Below are positions 8,005 through 15,849 of a stretch of 64,000 nucleotides of DNA, piece after piece. A program made the translations under genes and the position numbers. Under the pieces are notes generated by a model. That model was not told the DNA's origin. It saw only the letters and a list, made by a program, of their open reading frames with translations, and searched no databases. Each line of letters begins with the position of its first letter. The stretch's first letter is position 1. This DNA comes from Luteococcus sp038433155 (GTDB taxonomy: Bacteria > Actinomycetota > Actinomycetes > Propionibacteriales > Propionibacteriaceae), in contig NZ_JBCDMW010000026.1 in NCBI RefSeq assembly GCF_038433155.1, positions 1 through 64,000 on the forward strand, read 5' to 3'.

Positions 8005-9063
8005 CTACCGCGCCGCGAAGGCCAGTAGTTCGTCCACCGGCCAGGTGGTGATGATCCGTTCGGGGGAGATCCCCGCCGCTTCGGCGCGGGCACAACCCAG
8101 CGCCAGGAAGTCCAGCTGGCCGGGCGCATGCGCGTCGGTGTCGATGCTGAACCGGCACCCGATGTCCCGGGCCAGGGCCAGCAGGGGGTCCGGCGGATCC
8201 TGCCGCTCGGGCCGGGAATTGATCTCCACGGCGACGTCGAACTGGCGGCAGGCCTCGAAGACCACCTCCGCGTCGAAGTCCGACGGCGGACGGGTGCCCC
8301 GGGACCCCTCCACCAGCCGGCCGGTGCAGTGGCCCAGCACGGTGGTGTGTGGGTTGGCGACGGCGGCCACCAACCGTCGGGTCATGAAGTCCCGGTCCCC
8401 GCGCAGTTTGGAGTGCACGGAGGCAACCACGACGTCCAGCCCCGCCAGCATCTGCTCCGACTGGTCCAAGGAGCCGTCGTCCAAGATGTCCACCTCGATC
8501 CCCTTCAACAGCCGCAGGCGGCTGCCCCGCTCCGCCAGGGCGGCCTGAACCCGATCGATCTCCCGCCACTGGGCGGCCAGCCGCTCGGCGTCCAACCCGT
8601 GCGCCACCCTGAGCCGGGGCGAGTGGTCGGTGATCGCCAGATAGTCGTGCCCCAGCCGCTCGGCGGTGACGGCCATCTCGGCCAAAGGCGAACCGCCGTC
8701 GGACCAGGTGGTGTGGCAGTGCAGGTCTCCCCGGACCAGGTGGCGCAGGCCGGAGTCGGCCAGCGGGCGGGCCCCCGCGCGGCGCAGCTCCGCCAACCGC
8801 TGCGGCAGCCGGCCGGCCAGGGACTCCCGGATCACGGCGACGGTGCTGCGGCCCAGGCCCGGCACGTCCGCCCAGGCGTCAGCCTCCTGCAGGGCGGCCA
8901 GGTCCTCCGTGGGCAGGGCGTCCAGCGCGTCGGCCGCGCCGCGGTAGGCCTTGACCCGGTAGCTGTCGGCTCGTTCTCGTTCCAGCCAGAAGCCGATCTC
9001 GCGCAGCGCCTGGGCGGGGGCGGGTACGGTCGGGTCCACGGGATCGACGGGAGGGCTGGCCAC
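8005..9063 (-). CDS. PHP domain phosphoesterase with helix-hairpin-helix N-terminus
   Basis: A 352-residue protein. Residues 15-105 resemble the helix-hairpin-helix part of PolX-type polymerases (YRVKAYRGAADALDALP, VPGLGRSTVAVI). Residues 112-340 are a PHP metal-dependent phosphoesterase with HCH at 115-117 in DLHCHTTWSDGG, AITDHSP, GIEVDIL, SVHSKL, LGHCTGR and DTDAHAP. There is no polymerase domain, so this is a stand-alone nuclease or phosphatase that may act on DNA ends. It is divergent from the fasR gene with a 68-base gap. Substrate not known. Confidence 0.88.
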   Translation of the reverse strand: MASPPVDPVDPTVPAPAQALREIGFWLERERADSYRVKAYRGAADALDALPTEDLAALQEADAWADVPGLGRSTVAVIRESLAGRLPQRLAELRRAGARPLADSGLRHLVRGDLHCHTTWSDGGSPLAEMAVTAERLGHDYLAITDHSPRLRVAHGLDAERLAAQWREIDRVQAALAERGSRLRLLKGIEVDILDDGSLDQSEQMLAGLDVVVASVHSKLRGDRDFMTRRLVAAVANPHTTVLGHCTGRLVEGSRGTRPPSDFDAEVVFEACRQFDVAVEINSRPERQDPPDPLLALARDIGCRFSIDTDAHAPGQLDFLALGCARAEAAGISPERIITTWPVDELLAFAAR

Positions 9064-9131
9064 GGGGCCACCCTAGCGGCCCCGGCCCGCGGTCCCGGGC
9101 CAGTAGGCTCTCCTGCACGGAAAGGACGACG

Positions 9132-10400
9132 ATGCCACCTCGCAAGGCCACAGCCAGCCCAGACCCGGAGTCCGCGCCGAGCGCCGCCCCGGCGGCTCCC
9201 GCCCCGGGCACCGGCCGCGCCCTGGTGCCGTCGGACCGGGCACGCAAGGCGCTGGTCACCCGGCTGGCCGCCACGACGGGCAAGATGACCACGGCCACCC
9301 TGACCGCGATGGATGAGCGACATCCCTGGTTCGGGGAGCTGGACGCGGAACACCGCTCCTGGATCAGCGTGGTGGCCCGGGGCGGCATCGACGGCTTCGT
9401 GCAGTGGGTGGCCGATGATCCCGACGTCGCCTTCGACCCGGCCAATGTCTTCGCCGCCGCCCCGCGCGCCCTGACCCGCAACATCACCCTGCACCAGACG
9501 GTGGACCTGATGCGCACCACCATCACCGTCGTCGAGGAGCAGGTGCAGCACCTGGCCCCGCGCGGGGACCGGGCCATCCTGCAGACCGCAATCGTGCACT
9601 ACTCCCGCGAGGTGGCCTTCGCCGCGGCCGAGGTCTACGCCCGGGCCGCGGAGGTGCGGGGCGCCTGGGATGCCCGGATGGAGGCCCTGGTGGTGGATGC
9701 CATCATCCGCGCCGAGGCCGACGAGGCAATGGTCTCCCGCGCCTCCACGCTGGGCTGGCACTCCGGCAACAAGGTCTTCGTGGCCGTCGGGCATGTGCAC
9801 GAGCAGGGCGACGACGCCACCGCGGGCCTTCGTCGGCAGGCCATCAAGATGAAGCTCGACGTCCTCACCGCGGTGCAGGGCGACCGGCTGGTGATGGTGG
9901 CCAGCGGGGAGTCGATCACCGACGAGGCCAGTGCGATCGCCGTGGTGGAGGCCATGGGTGAGTTCTTCGGTGAGGGGCACGTGGTGATCGGTCCACTGGT
10001 GGATGACCTGGTGGACGCCCCCCGCTCTGCCCGGGCCGCGGTCAGCGGCCTGCGCGCCTCCGACGCCTGGCCGGAGGGAGCGCGTGCCCTGCCGTCGTCG
10101 GAGCTGCTGCCGGAAAGGGTGCTGGCGGGCGACGGCCACGCCCGTCGGGCCCTGGCCAAAGAGGTCTTCGAACCACTTGGCGCGGCCGGCGGGGACCTGC
10201 TGGAGACCTGCGTCAGCTTCCTGGACCATGCCTGCTCCGTGGAGGCCACCGCCCGGGACCTGTTCGTGCACGCCAACACCGTGCGTTACCGGATCAAGCG
10301 GATCCAGGACGTCACCGGCTACTCCCCCAACGACGCCCGCGACGCCTATGTGCTGCGGCTGGCCATCACGTTGGGACGACTGCAGGCCACCGCCCGCTGA
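9132..10400 (+). CDS. fasR: PucR-type regulator of fatty-acid synthesis (FasR-like)
   Basis: A 422-residue regulator. An N-terminal alpha-helical sensory region and a GGDEF-like central region (about 190-330) lead to a C-terminal PucR helix-turn-helix: VEATARDLFVHANTVRYRIKR followed by YVLRLAITLGRL. In Streptomyces coelicolor a protein of this type directly upstream of fabD, FasR, activates the fab operon. The identical gene order here (fasR-fabD-fabH-acpP-fabF) supports the same role. AAAGGA precedes the ATG. The first 30 residues are Ala/Pro-rich and probably disordered. Confidence 0.88.
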   Translation: MPPRKATASPDPESAPSAAPAAPAPGTGRALVPSDRARKALVTRLAATTGKMTTATLTAMDERHPWFGELDAEHRSWISVVARGGIDGFVQWVADDPDVAFDPANVFAAAPRALTRNITLHQTVDLMRTTITVVEEQVQHLAPRGDRAILQTAIVHYSREVAFAAAEVYARAAEVRGAWDARMEALVVDAIIRAEADEAMVSRASTLGWHSGNKVFVAVGHVHEQGDDATAGLRRQAIKMKLDVLTAVQGDRLVMVASGESITDEASAIAVVEAMGEFFGEGHVVIGPLVDDLVDAPRSARAAVSGLRASDAWPEGARALPSSELLPERVLAGDGHARRALAKEVFEPLGAAGGDLLETCVSFLDHACSVEATARDLFVHANTVRYRIKRIQDVTGYSPNDARDAYVLRLAITLGRLQATAR

Positions 10401-10557
10401 GCCCATCTCAGCGGTGTGATTCAGCATCTTCCACAAGTCCGCGCGTCGGCAGTCGCGGGGATTCCCGCGGGGATTGTCGGAACCCCACAACGCCTCCCGG
10501 GGTGATTTCGTGGTGTCACCAGCCGCGCCGGGCCGTCGGACACGACACAGTGGAGAC
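10401..10557 (+). promoter_or_regulatory. fasR-fabD intergenic region with candidate FasR operator
   Basis: The 157-base gap holds the palindrome CGCGGG-GATT-CCCGCG at 10454-10469, and further down GTGTC and GACAC half-sites at about 10513 and 10540. An operator for FasR is expected here by analogy with Streptomyces. Which of these it binds, if any, is inference. No clear -35/-10 pair is visible. Confidence 0.4.
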
Positions 10558-11508
10558 GTGCTTGCAATCGTCGCGCCGGGACAAGGCGCCCAGACCCCCG
10601 GATTCCTCGCCCCCTGGCTGGAGCTCGACAGTTTCGCGCAGCGCCTGGCCCATCTGGGCCAGGTGAGCGAACTCGACCTGGCCGGCCTCGGCACCACCGC
10701 CGACGCCGAGACCATCAAGGACACCGCCGTCGCGCAGCCCCTGCTGGTCGCCTCGGCAATCGCGACGGCCGCCGAACTGCTCGGCGATCAGGGCGAGGAA
10801 GCCCGCGTCGGTCTGGTGGCCGGGCACAGCGTCGGTGAGTTGGCGGCCGCAGCCATCGCCCGCGTGCTCTCCGAGGGCGATGCCATGCTGCTGGTGCGCG
10901 AGCGCGGCCGCGCCATGGCGAAGGCCTCTGCGGTCCGCCCCACGTCGATGACCGCCGTGCTCGGCGGCAAGGCCGACGAGGTGCTGGCCGCCATCGAGAC
11001 CACCGGGCTCACCCCGGCCAACAACAACGGCTCCGGCCAGATCGTCGCCGCCGGCACCGTCGAGCAGCTGGCGGCCTTCGCCGAGAACCCGCCGGCCCGG
11101 GCCCGGCTCTTCCCGTTGAGCGTCGCGGGTGCCTTCCACACCGTGCACATGGAGCCCGCCGTCGAGACGCTGCGTGCCGTGGCCGCCGGCCTCCAGCCGA
11201 AGGACGCCGCCGTCGCCCTGCTCAGCAACCGTGACGGCCAGGCCGTCACCTCCGGCCGGGACTACCTGGACCGGCTGGTGGCCCAGGTGGCCAACCCGGT
11301 GCGCTGGGACCTGTGCCTGGAGACCATGGCCGCCCAGGGTGTGACCGGGCTGCTGGAGCTGACCCCGGCCGGCACGCTGACCGGGATCGCCAAGCGCAAC
11401 CTCAAGGGCGTCGAGTTGTTCAACCTGAACACCCCGGACCAGCTGGACGAGGCCCGCGCCTTCGTCGACACCCATGCCCGCGCCGCGGCCAGTGAGCAGG
11501 GCAGCTGA
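10558..11508 (+). CDS. fabD: Malonyl-CoA:ACP transacylase
   Basis: FabD, 316 residues, moves malonyl from CoA to ACP to supply the elongation substrate. The N-terminus (LAIVAPGQGAQTPGFL), the nucleophile Ser91 in GHSVGE and the catalytic His in GAFHTVHM are all present. The GTG at 10558 is chosen because the protein then begins at the conserved beta strand; GGAG is only two bases upstream, so a weak or leaderless start is possible. One base separates its stop from fabH, so the two are translated as a pair. Confidence 0.95.
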   Translation: MLAIVAPGQGAQTPGFLAPWLELDSFAQRLAHLGQVSELDLAGLGTTADAETIKDTAVAQPLLVASAIATAAELLGDQGEEARVGLVAGHSVGELAAAAIARVLSEGDAMLLVRERGRAMAKASAVRPTSMTAVLGGKADEVLAAIETTGLTPANNNGSGQIVAAGTVEQLAAFAENPPARARLFPLSVAGAFHTVHMEPAVETLRAVAAGLQPKDAAVALLSNRDGQAVTSGRDYLDRLVAQVANPVRWDLCLETMAAQGVTGLLELTPAGTLTGIAKRNLKGVELFNLNTPDQLDEARAFVDTHARAAASEQGS

Positions 11509-11509
11509 G

Positions 11510-12502
11510 ATGGCCACCATCCAGGTCTCCCACGGCGCGCACTACGCCCGCCTGATGAGCACCGGCGCCTTCCGCGGCTCCCGCGTGGTGGACAACGCCG
11601 AGATGTGCACCATGATCGACTCCTCCGACGAGTGGATCCAGCAGCGCACTGGGATCGCCCAGCGGCACTGGGCCACCGACGAGGAGACGCCGCGCTCGAT
11701 GGCCGTCGCCGCCTGCCGGCAGGCGGTGGAGCGCAGCGGATTGGACATCACCCAGATCGACGCGCTGATCCTGGCGACGGTGAGCAATTCCCAGCAGATG
11801 CCCTCCCTGGCCTCCTATGTCGCCGCCGACCTGGGGTGCGCGTCCCCCGCCATCTTCGACATCTCCGCGGCCTGCGCCGGCTTCTGCTACGGCCTCACCC
11901 TGGCCGACTCGCTGATCCGCACCGGATCGGCCACCCACGTGCTGGTGGTGGGCGTGGAGAAGCTCAGCGAGACCCTGGACCACGCCGACCGCGGCACCGC
12001 CTTCCTGTTCAGCGACGGTGCCGGCGCTGTGGTGGTCGGCCCCTCCGACGAGCCGGCGATCGGCCCGACGGTGTGGGGCTCGGACCCGCAGCAGGCCGAC
12101 GTGCTGACCATCGACAGCTGGCGCAGCCTGCCGGCCGACCAGCAACACCCCTTCATCCGGATGGACGGCACCAAGGTCTTCCGCTGGGCCACCACCTTCA
12201 TTGCGGACAAGACCCGGGAGACCCTGCGGGCCGCGGGGCTGCAGGCCGAGGACCTGGAGGTCTTCATCCCGCACCAGGCCAACAACCGGATCACCGATTC
12301 CATGCTGCGCCACCTCAAGCTGCCGAAGGACATTGTCGTTGCGCGCGACATTGCCCAGATGGGCAACTCGTCGGCGGCCTCCGTGCCCCTGGCTCTGGAC
12401 GCCGTCCTGCAGTCCGGCGAGGCCCACCGCGGCCAGACCGCGCTGCTGATCGGCTTCGGCGCGGGACTGACCTTTGCCGGCCAGGTTGTCCGCCTGCCCT
12501 GA
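11510..12502 (+). CDS. fabH: Beta-ketoacyl-ACP synthase III
   Basis: FabH, 330 residues, condenses an acyl-CoA starter with malonyl-ACP and starts each fatty acid. The triad is visible: Cys122 in SAACAGFCYG, His in FIPHQANNRI and Asn in GNSSAASVP. The start (DEWIQQRTGI) is typical. In actinobacteria such enzymes prefer branched starters, but specificity is not readable here. The ATG begins one base after fabD; it is the second gene of the fab operon. Confidence 0.95.
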   Translation: MATIQVSHGAHYARLMSTGAFRGSRVVDNAEMCTMIDSSDEWIQQRTGIAQRHWATDEETPRSMAVAACRQAVERSGLDITQIDALILATVSNSQQMPSLASYVAADLGCASPAIFDISAACAGFCYGLTLADSLIRTGSATHVLVVGVEKLSETLDHADRGTAFLFSDGAGAVVVGPSDEPAIGPTVWGSDPQQADVLTIDSWRSLPADQQHPFIRMDGTKVFRWATTFIADKTRETLRAAGLQAEDLEVFIPHQANNRITDSMLRHLKLPKDIVVARDIAQMGNSSAASVPLALDAVLQSGEAHRGQTALLIGFGAGLTFAGQVVRLP

Positions 12503-12593
12503 CCTGCCGGCCGGGACCACCCACAATCTCGGCGGCCGCCGCCCGGTGACCGTCGTACAGCACCGCAACACCCACACAGAAAAGGAGGCCATC

Positions 12594-12839
12594 ATGGCCA
12601 GCACCGAAGAGATCCGCACCGACCTTGCCGAGATCGTCAACGACGTCGCCGGCGTCGGCGTCGAGGACGTCCAGCTCGACAAGTCCTTCACCGAGGACCT
12701 CGACGTCGACTCCCTGAGCATGGTGGAGATCATCTACGCCTGCGAGGAGAAGTTCGGCGTGTCCATCCCCGACGAGGACGCCAAGAACCTGAAGACCGTC
12801 GGCGACGCCGTGGCCTTCATCGAGCGCGCCCAGGCCTGA
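12594..12839 (+). CDS. acpP: Acyl carrier protein
   Basis: An 81-residue acidic helical ACP that carries growing acyl chains on a phosphopantetheine attached to Ser40 in the motif DVDSLSMVE. AAAGGAGG precedes the ATG, a stronger ribosome site than those of its neighbours, in keeping with the high level of ACP cells need. It sits between fabH and fabF as in Streptomyces. Confidence 0.96.
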   Translation: MASTEEIRTDLAEIVNDVAGVGVEDVQLDKSFTEDLDVDSLSMVEIIYACEEKFGVSIPDEDAKNLKTVGDAVAFIERAQA

Positions 12840-12951
12840 GCCCCAGTTCCTGAACTGAGTCTGAGCACGACGTGGAGGGCGCGGGCCGGCCAGCCGCCGG
12901 CCCGCCCCGTCCACCCTCACCCTGTCACCAGCACAATCCTTGGAGAATCCC

Positions 12952-14208
12952 ATGACCACCGTTGTCGTCACCGGTTTCGGCGCCTACACCCCGCTCGGCG
13001 AGACCGCCCCCGCCACCTGGCAGGCGATGCTCGACGGGGTCAGCGGAGCCCACACCCTCACCCAGCCCTGGGCGGCCGAGCTGCCCGTCACCTTTGCCGC
13101 CGAGGCCGCCGGTGACCCGGCCAGCCACCTGGACCGGGTGCAGGCCCGTCGCCTGGACCGCTCCACCCAGATGGCGCTGGTCAGCGGCCGGGAGGCCTGG
13201 GAGGATGCCGGCTTCGTCTTCGGGGGCAAGAACGAGGGCCTGGACGAGGACCGGATCGGCGTCAGCGTCGCCTCCGGAATCGGCGGCCTGAACTCCCTGC
13301 TGGACCAGTGGGACATCCAGAAGGAGAAGGGGCTGCGTCGGGTCAGCCCGTTCACCATCCCGATGCTGATCAGCAATGCCCCGGCGGCCAACCTGGGCCT
13401 GAACGTGAATGCCCGCGCGGGTATCCACACCCCGGTCAGCGCCTGCGCTTCCTCCAATGAGGCGATCAGCCTGGCCATCGACATGATCCGCCTGGGCCGC
13501 GCCGACGTGGTGCTGGCCGGCGGCACCGAGGCCGTGATCCACCCGCTGCCGATCAACGCCTTCGCGCAGATGCAGGCGTTGAGCCGGCGCAATGACTCCC
13601 CGGAGACTGCTTCCCGCCCGTGGGACACCGGCCGCAATGGTTTCGTGATGGGCGAGGGTTCGGTCTGCATGGTGCTGGAGAGGCTGGAGCACGCCCAGGC
13701 CCGTGGCGCCACGATCTACGGCACCCTGGCCGGTGCCGGCATCAGCGCCGACAACCACGACATCGTGGAGCCCGACCCCGACGGCCGCGGCCAGGCCGCC
13801 GCCATGGTCCGCGCGCTCAAGGAGTCCGGCCTGCAGCCCAGCGACATCAAGCACGTCAATGCCCACGGCACGTCCACCCCCAAGGGTGACGTCACCGAGG
13901 CCAATTCCATCCGCACCGCCCTGGGCGAGGCCGCCGACGACGTGATCGTGACCTCCACCAAGTCGATGACCGGGCACCTGTTGGGTGGCGCCGGCGCCAT
14001 CGAGACCTTCGCGACGGTGATGGCGCTCAACACCCGCACCGTCCCGGGCACCATCAACATCGAGAACCTGGAGCCGGGCCTGCCGGTGGAGATCGCCACC
14101 AGCACCCGCGAGCTGCCCGACGGTGACCTGGCCGCCCTGAACAATTCCTTCGGCTTCGGCGGCCACAATGTCGCCATCGCGGTGACCAACCAGAACCAGA
14201 GCCGCTGA
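12952..14208 (+). CDS. fabF: Beta-ketoacyl-ACP synthase II
   Basis: FabF, 418 residues, carries out the elongation condensations of type II fatty-acid synthesis. The catalytic Cys165 is in VSACASSNE; the two histidines are in NAHGTSTPKGD and, with the glycine-rich loop, in NNSFGFGGHN. GGAG precedes the ATG at 12952; a TTG twelve bases upstream is in frame but less likely. It is the last gene of the fab operon, followed by a strong hairpin. Confidence 0.96.
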   Translation: MTTVVVTGFGAYTPLGETAPATWQAMLDGVSGAHTLTQPWAAELPVTFAAEAAGDPASHLDRVQARRLDRSTQMALVSGREAWEDAGFVFGGKNEGLDEDRIGVSVASGIGGLNSLLDQWDIQKEKGLRRVSPFTIPMLISNAPAANLGLNVNARAGIHTPVSACASSNEAISLAIDMIRLGRADVVLAGGTEAVIHPLPINAFAQMQALSRRNDSPETASRPWDTGRNGFVMGEGSVCMVLERLEHAQARGATIYGTLAGAGISADNHDIVEPDPDGRGQAAAMVRALKESGLQPSDIKHVNAHGTSTPKGDVTEANSIRTALGEAADDVIVTSTKSMTGHLLGGAGAIETFATVMALNTRTVPGTINIENLEPGLPVEIATSTRELPDGDLAALNNSFGFGGHNVAIAVTNQNQSR

Positions 14209-14227
14209 GGGCCTCTACCCACCCCTG

Positions 14228-14266
14228 CCCAGGCCGCGTCCGGAGACTCTCCGGGCGCGGCCTGGG
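14228..14266 (+). terminator. fab operon terminator hairpin
   Basis: An 18-bp stem with one G-T pair (14228-14245 with 14249-14266) and a three-base loop lies 20 bases after fabF. No T tract follows, as is common in high-GC actinobacteria. Confidence 0.8.
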
Positions 14267-14286
14267 TGCGTTCAGCCAGGGGACGG

Positions 14287-14356
14287 CCTCGACAGGCTCG
14301 GCCATCGTGGTTACCTCCGCGCCCACGTCACCACGATCCCCGAGCATGTCGAGGGG
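14287..14356. repeat. REP-like imperfect inverted repeat
   Basis: The left arm begins CCTCGACAGGCTCGG and continues with ATCGTGGT. The right arm is its reverse complement with few changes (ACCACGATCCCCGAGCATGTCGAGG). Related copies occur at 15138-15210 and 17823-17841, always between genes. Confidence 0.75.
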
Positions 14357-14399
14357 TGTTCCGAGCGCTGACCGACAGTGACTGTGGCAGGTTGGTGGA

Positions 14400-15131
14400 A
14401 TGAGCATTCCGCAGACCCAGCCGGATCGGATTCCCGACGACGTGCTAGTGCGCTCCTGGAACGGTCCGGCCCACGCCGTGTGGGTGAACGGGATCGGCGG
14501 TATCACCTGGGAGATCGGCGAGGGGGCAGACCGCGAGTTCGTGAAGCACGGCCCCACCCACCCGGACTTCGACGTGGTGGCCGAGGCCGCTCGGCTGGAG
14601 TGGGCGAAGCGCTGGCTGCCGGTGCCGACCGTCCTTGCCTACACCAGCACCGACGAGGAGTCGCTGCTGGCCACTGCCGCCCTGCCGGGCGAAACGGCGG
14701 TCAGCCCGCGCAATGTGGCCCGTCCCGAGGTGGTGGTGCCGGCGCTGGGGCGGGCGCTGCGCCGTTTCCACGATGCTCTTCCGGTGACCGAATGCCCCTT
14801 CAACTGGTCGGTGGCGCAGCGGCTCGCTGCCCTCGGGGATCGACGACTGGTGCAGATCCCCGCGGCAGACCGGGTGGTCTGCCACGGCGACGCCTGCAAC
14901 CCGAACTTCCTGCTGGACGAGGCCGGGGAATGCTGCGGCTACGTGGATCTGGGGCAATTGGGAGTCGCTGACCGGCATGCCGATCTGGCACCAGCCATCC
15001 TCAGCCTGGGCTGGAACTTCGGCGAGGGCTGGGCCGAGGCCTTCCTCTCCGGCTACGGACTACCCGTCGACGAGGAGCGATTGGCCTTCTACACCTGGCT
15101 CTGGGAAGCCGAGCCACTGAGCGACAGCTGA
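14400..15131 (+). CDS. Aminoglycoside 3'-phosphotransferase-like kinase
   Basis: A 243-residue protein with the APH(3') fold. GPAHAVWVNG and EFVKHGPTHPDF form the nucleotide-binding start. VCHGDACNPNFLLD is the Brenner motif with catalytic Asp, GYVDLGQLGVADRHADLA is the Mg-binding DxG motif, and the C-terminus is the helical FLSGYGLPVDEERLAFYTWL. Close homologues phosphorylate kanamycin-type drugs, but many chromosomal APH-like kinases act on other small molecules, so resistance is only a possibility. It stands alone between two REP-like repeats, a place open to gene insertion. Confidence 0.8.
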   Translation: MSIPQTQPDRIPDDVLVRSWNGPAHAVWVNGIGGITWEIGEGADREFVKHGPTHPDFDVVAEAARLEWAKRWLPVPTVLAYTSTDEESLLATAALPGETAVSPRNVARPEVVVPALGRALRRFHDALPVTECPFNWSVAQRLAALGDRRLVQIPAADRVVCHGDACNPNFLLDEAGECCGYVDLGQLGVADRHADLAPAILSLGWNFGEGWAEAFLSGYGLPVDEERLAFYTWLWEAEPLSDS

Positions 15132-15137
15132 CTCGGG

Positions 15138-15210
15138 CCTCGACCAGCGCGGCCATCGTGGTGACGTCGGGCAGGAACCCAACCCCGATCCCCGAGCCTG
15201 TCGACGGGCC
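15138..15210. repeat. REP-like inverted repeat, second copy
   Basis: CCTCGACCAGCGCGGCCATC with GTGGTGACG on the left faces CGATCCCCGAGCCTGTCGACGGG on the right, the same family as 14287-14356. It fills the gap between the convergent APH-like and DUF3145 genes and may serve as a bidirectional terminator. Confidence 0.65.
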
Positions 15211-15711
15211 TCAACCGGCGCGGTGCAACCAGCGGACCGGGGCGTCCTCGCTGGCATGCCGGAAGACCTCCAGCTCGTCGTCCCACGGGGTGCCCAGCAG
15301 GTCGTCGAGCGCAATGCGCAACGGCTTGGCGCCGGTGGCGTCCTCGGCGATGGCCAGCTTGATCCGCTCCTCCGGCACGGTGATGTCACCGCTGACGGTG
15401 GTGGCGGCGTGGAAGATCCCCAGCGACGGGGTGTAGCTCCACCGGCTGCCCTCACCCGTCGGGCCGGCATCCTCGGTGACCTCGAAGCGGATCCGCTGCC
15501 AGGCCAGGAAGGCGCTGGCCAACCGGGCTCCGGTGCCGGCGGGGCCGCCCCAGGCGAGCTCGGCCCGCAGCGTGCCGGGCTGGGCGGGCTGGCGGGTCCA
15601 GTCGAAGTGCGCGGGCGCGCCAAGAACGCCCTCGACGGCCCATTCAATGTGCGGGCACAGCGCCGACGGCGTCGAGTGGACGAAGAGCAGCCCACGGGTG
15701 TTGCCGAGCAT
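15211..15711 (-). CDS. DUF3145 family protein
   Basis: A 166-residue protein that matches the actinobacterial DUF3145 family over its length: RGLLFVHSTPSALCPHIEWA, LRAELAWGGPAGTGARLAS, TPSLGIFHA, PWDDELEVFRHASEDAPVRW. AGGAGG lies just before the ATG at 15711. No catalytic motif is visible and the role is unknown. It is divergent from the S9 peptidase gene at 15850. Confidence 0.9.
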   Translation of the reverse strand: MLGNTRGLLFVHSTPSALCPHIEWAVEGVLGAPAHFDWTRQPAQPGTLRAELAWGGPAGTGARLASAFLAWQRIRFEVTEDAGPTGEGSRWSYTPSLGIFHAATTVSGDITVPEERIKLAIAEDATGAKPLRIALDDLLGTPWDDELEVFRHASEDAPVRWLHRAG

Positions 15712-15849
15712 CACAGTCCTCCTGCCAAGGCCCCAGTCGTGCCTTCCCCTGCAGACTCGGAAACTGGCGGGTGGTGAATGCCTGCCCCGATTCTGCCCCA
15801 CCGGCTCCCGCAAGCCAAGTGCTGCGCCCGGGTTGGCTAGGCTCGACCC

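Noticed and set aside
8832..10724. 630-residue minus-strand frame over fasR
   Set aside because: It runs antisense to a well-supported regulator; the low-complexity product matches no family.
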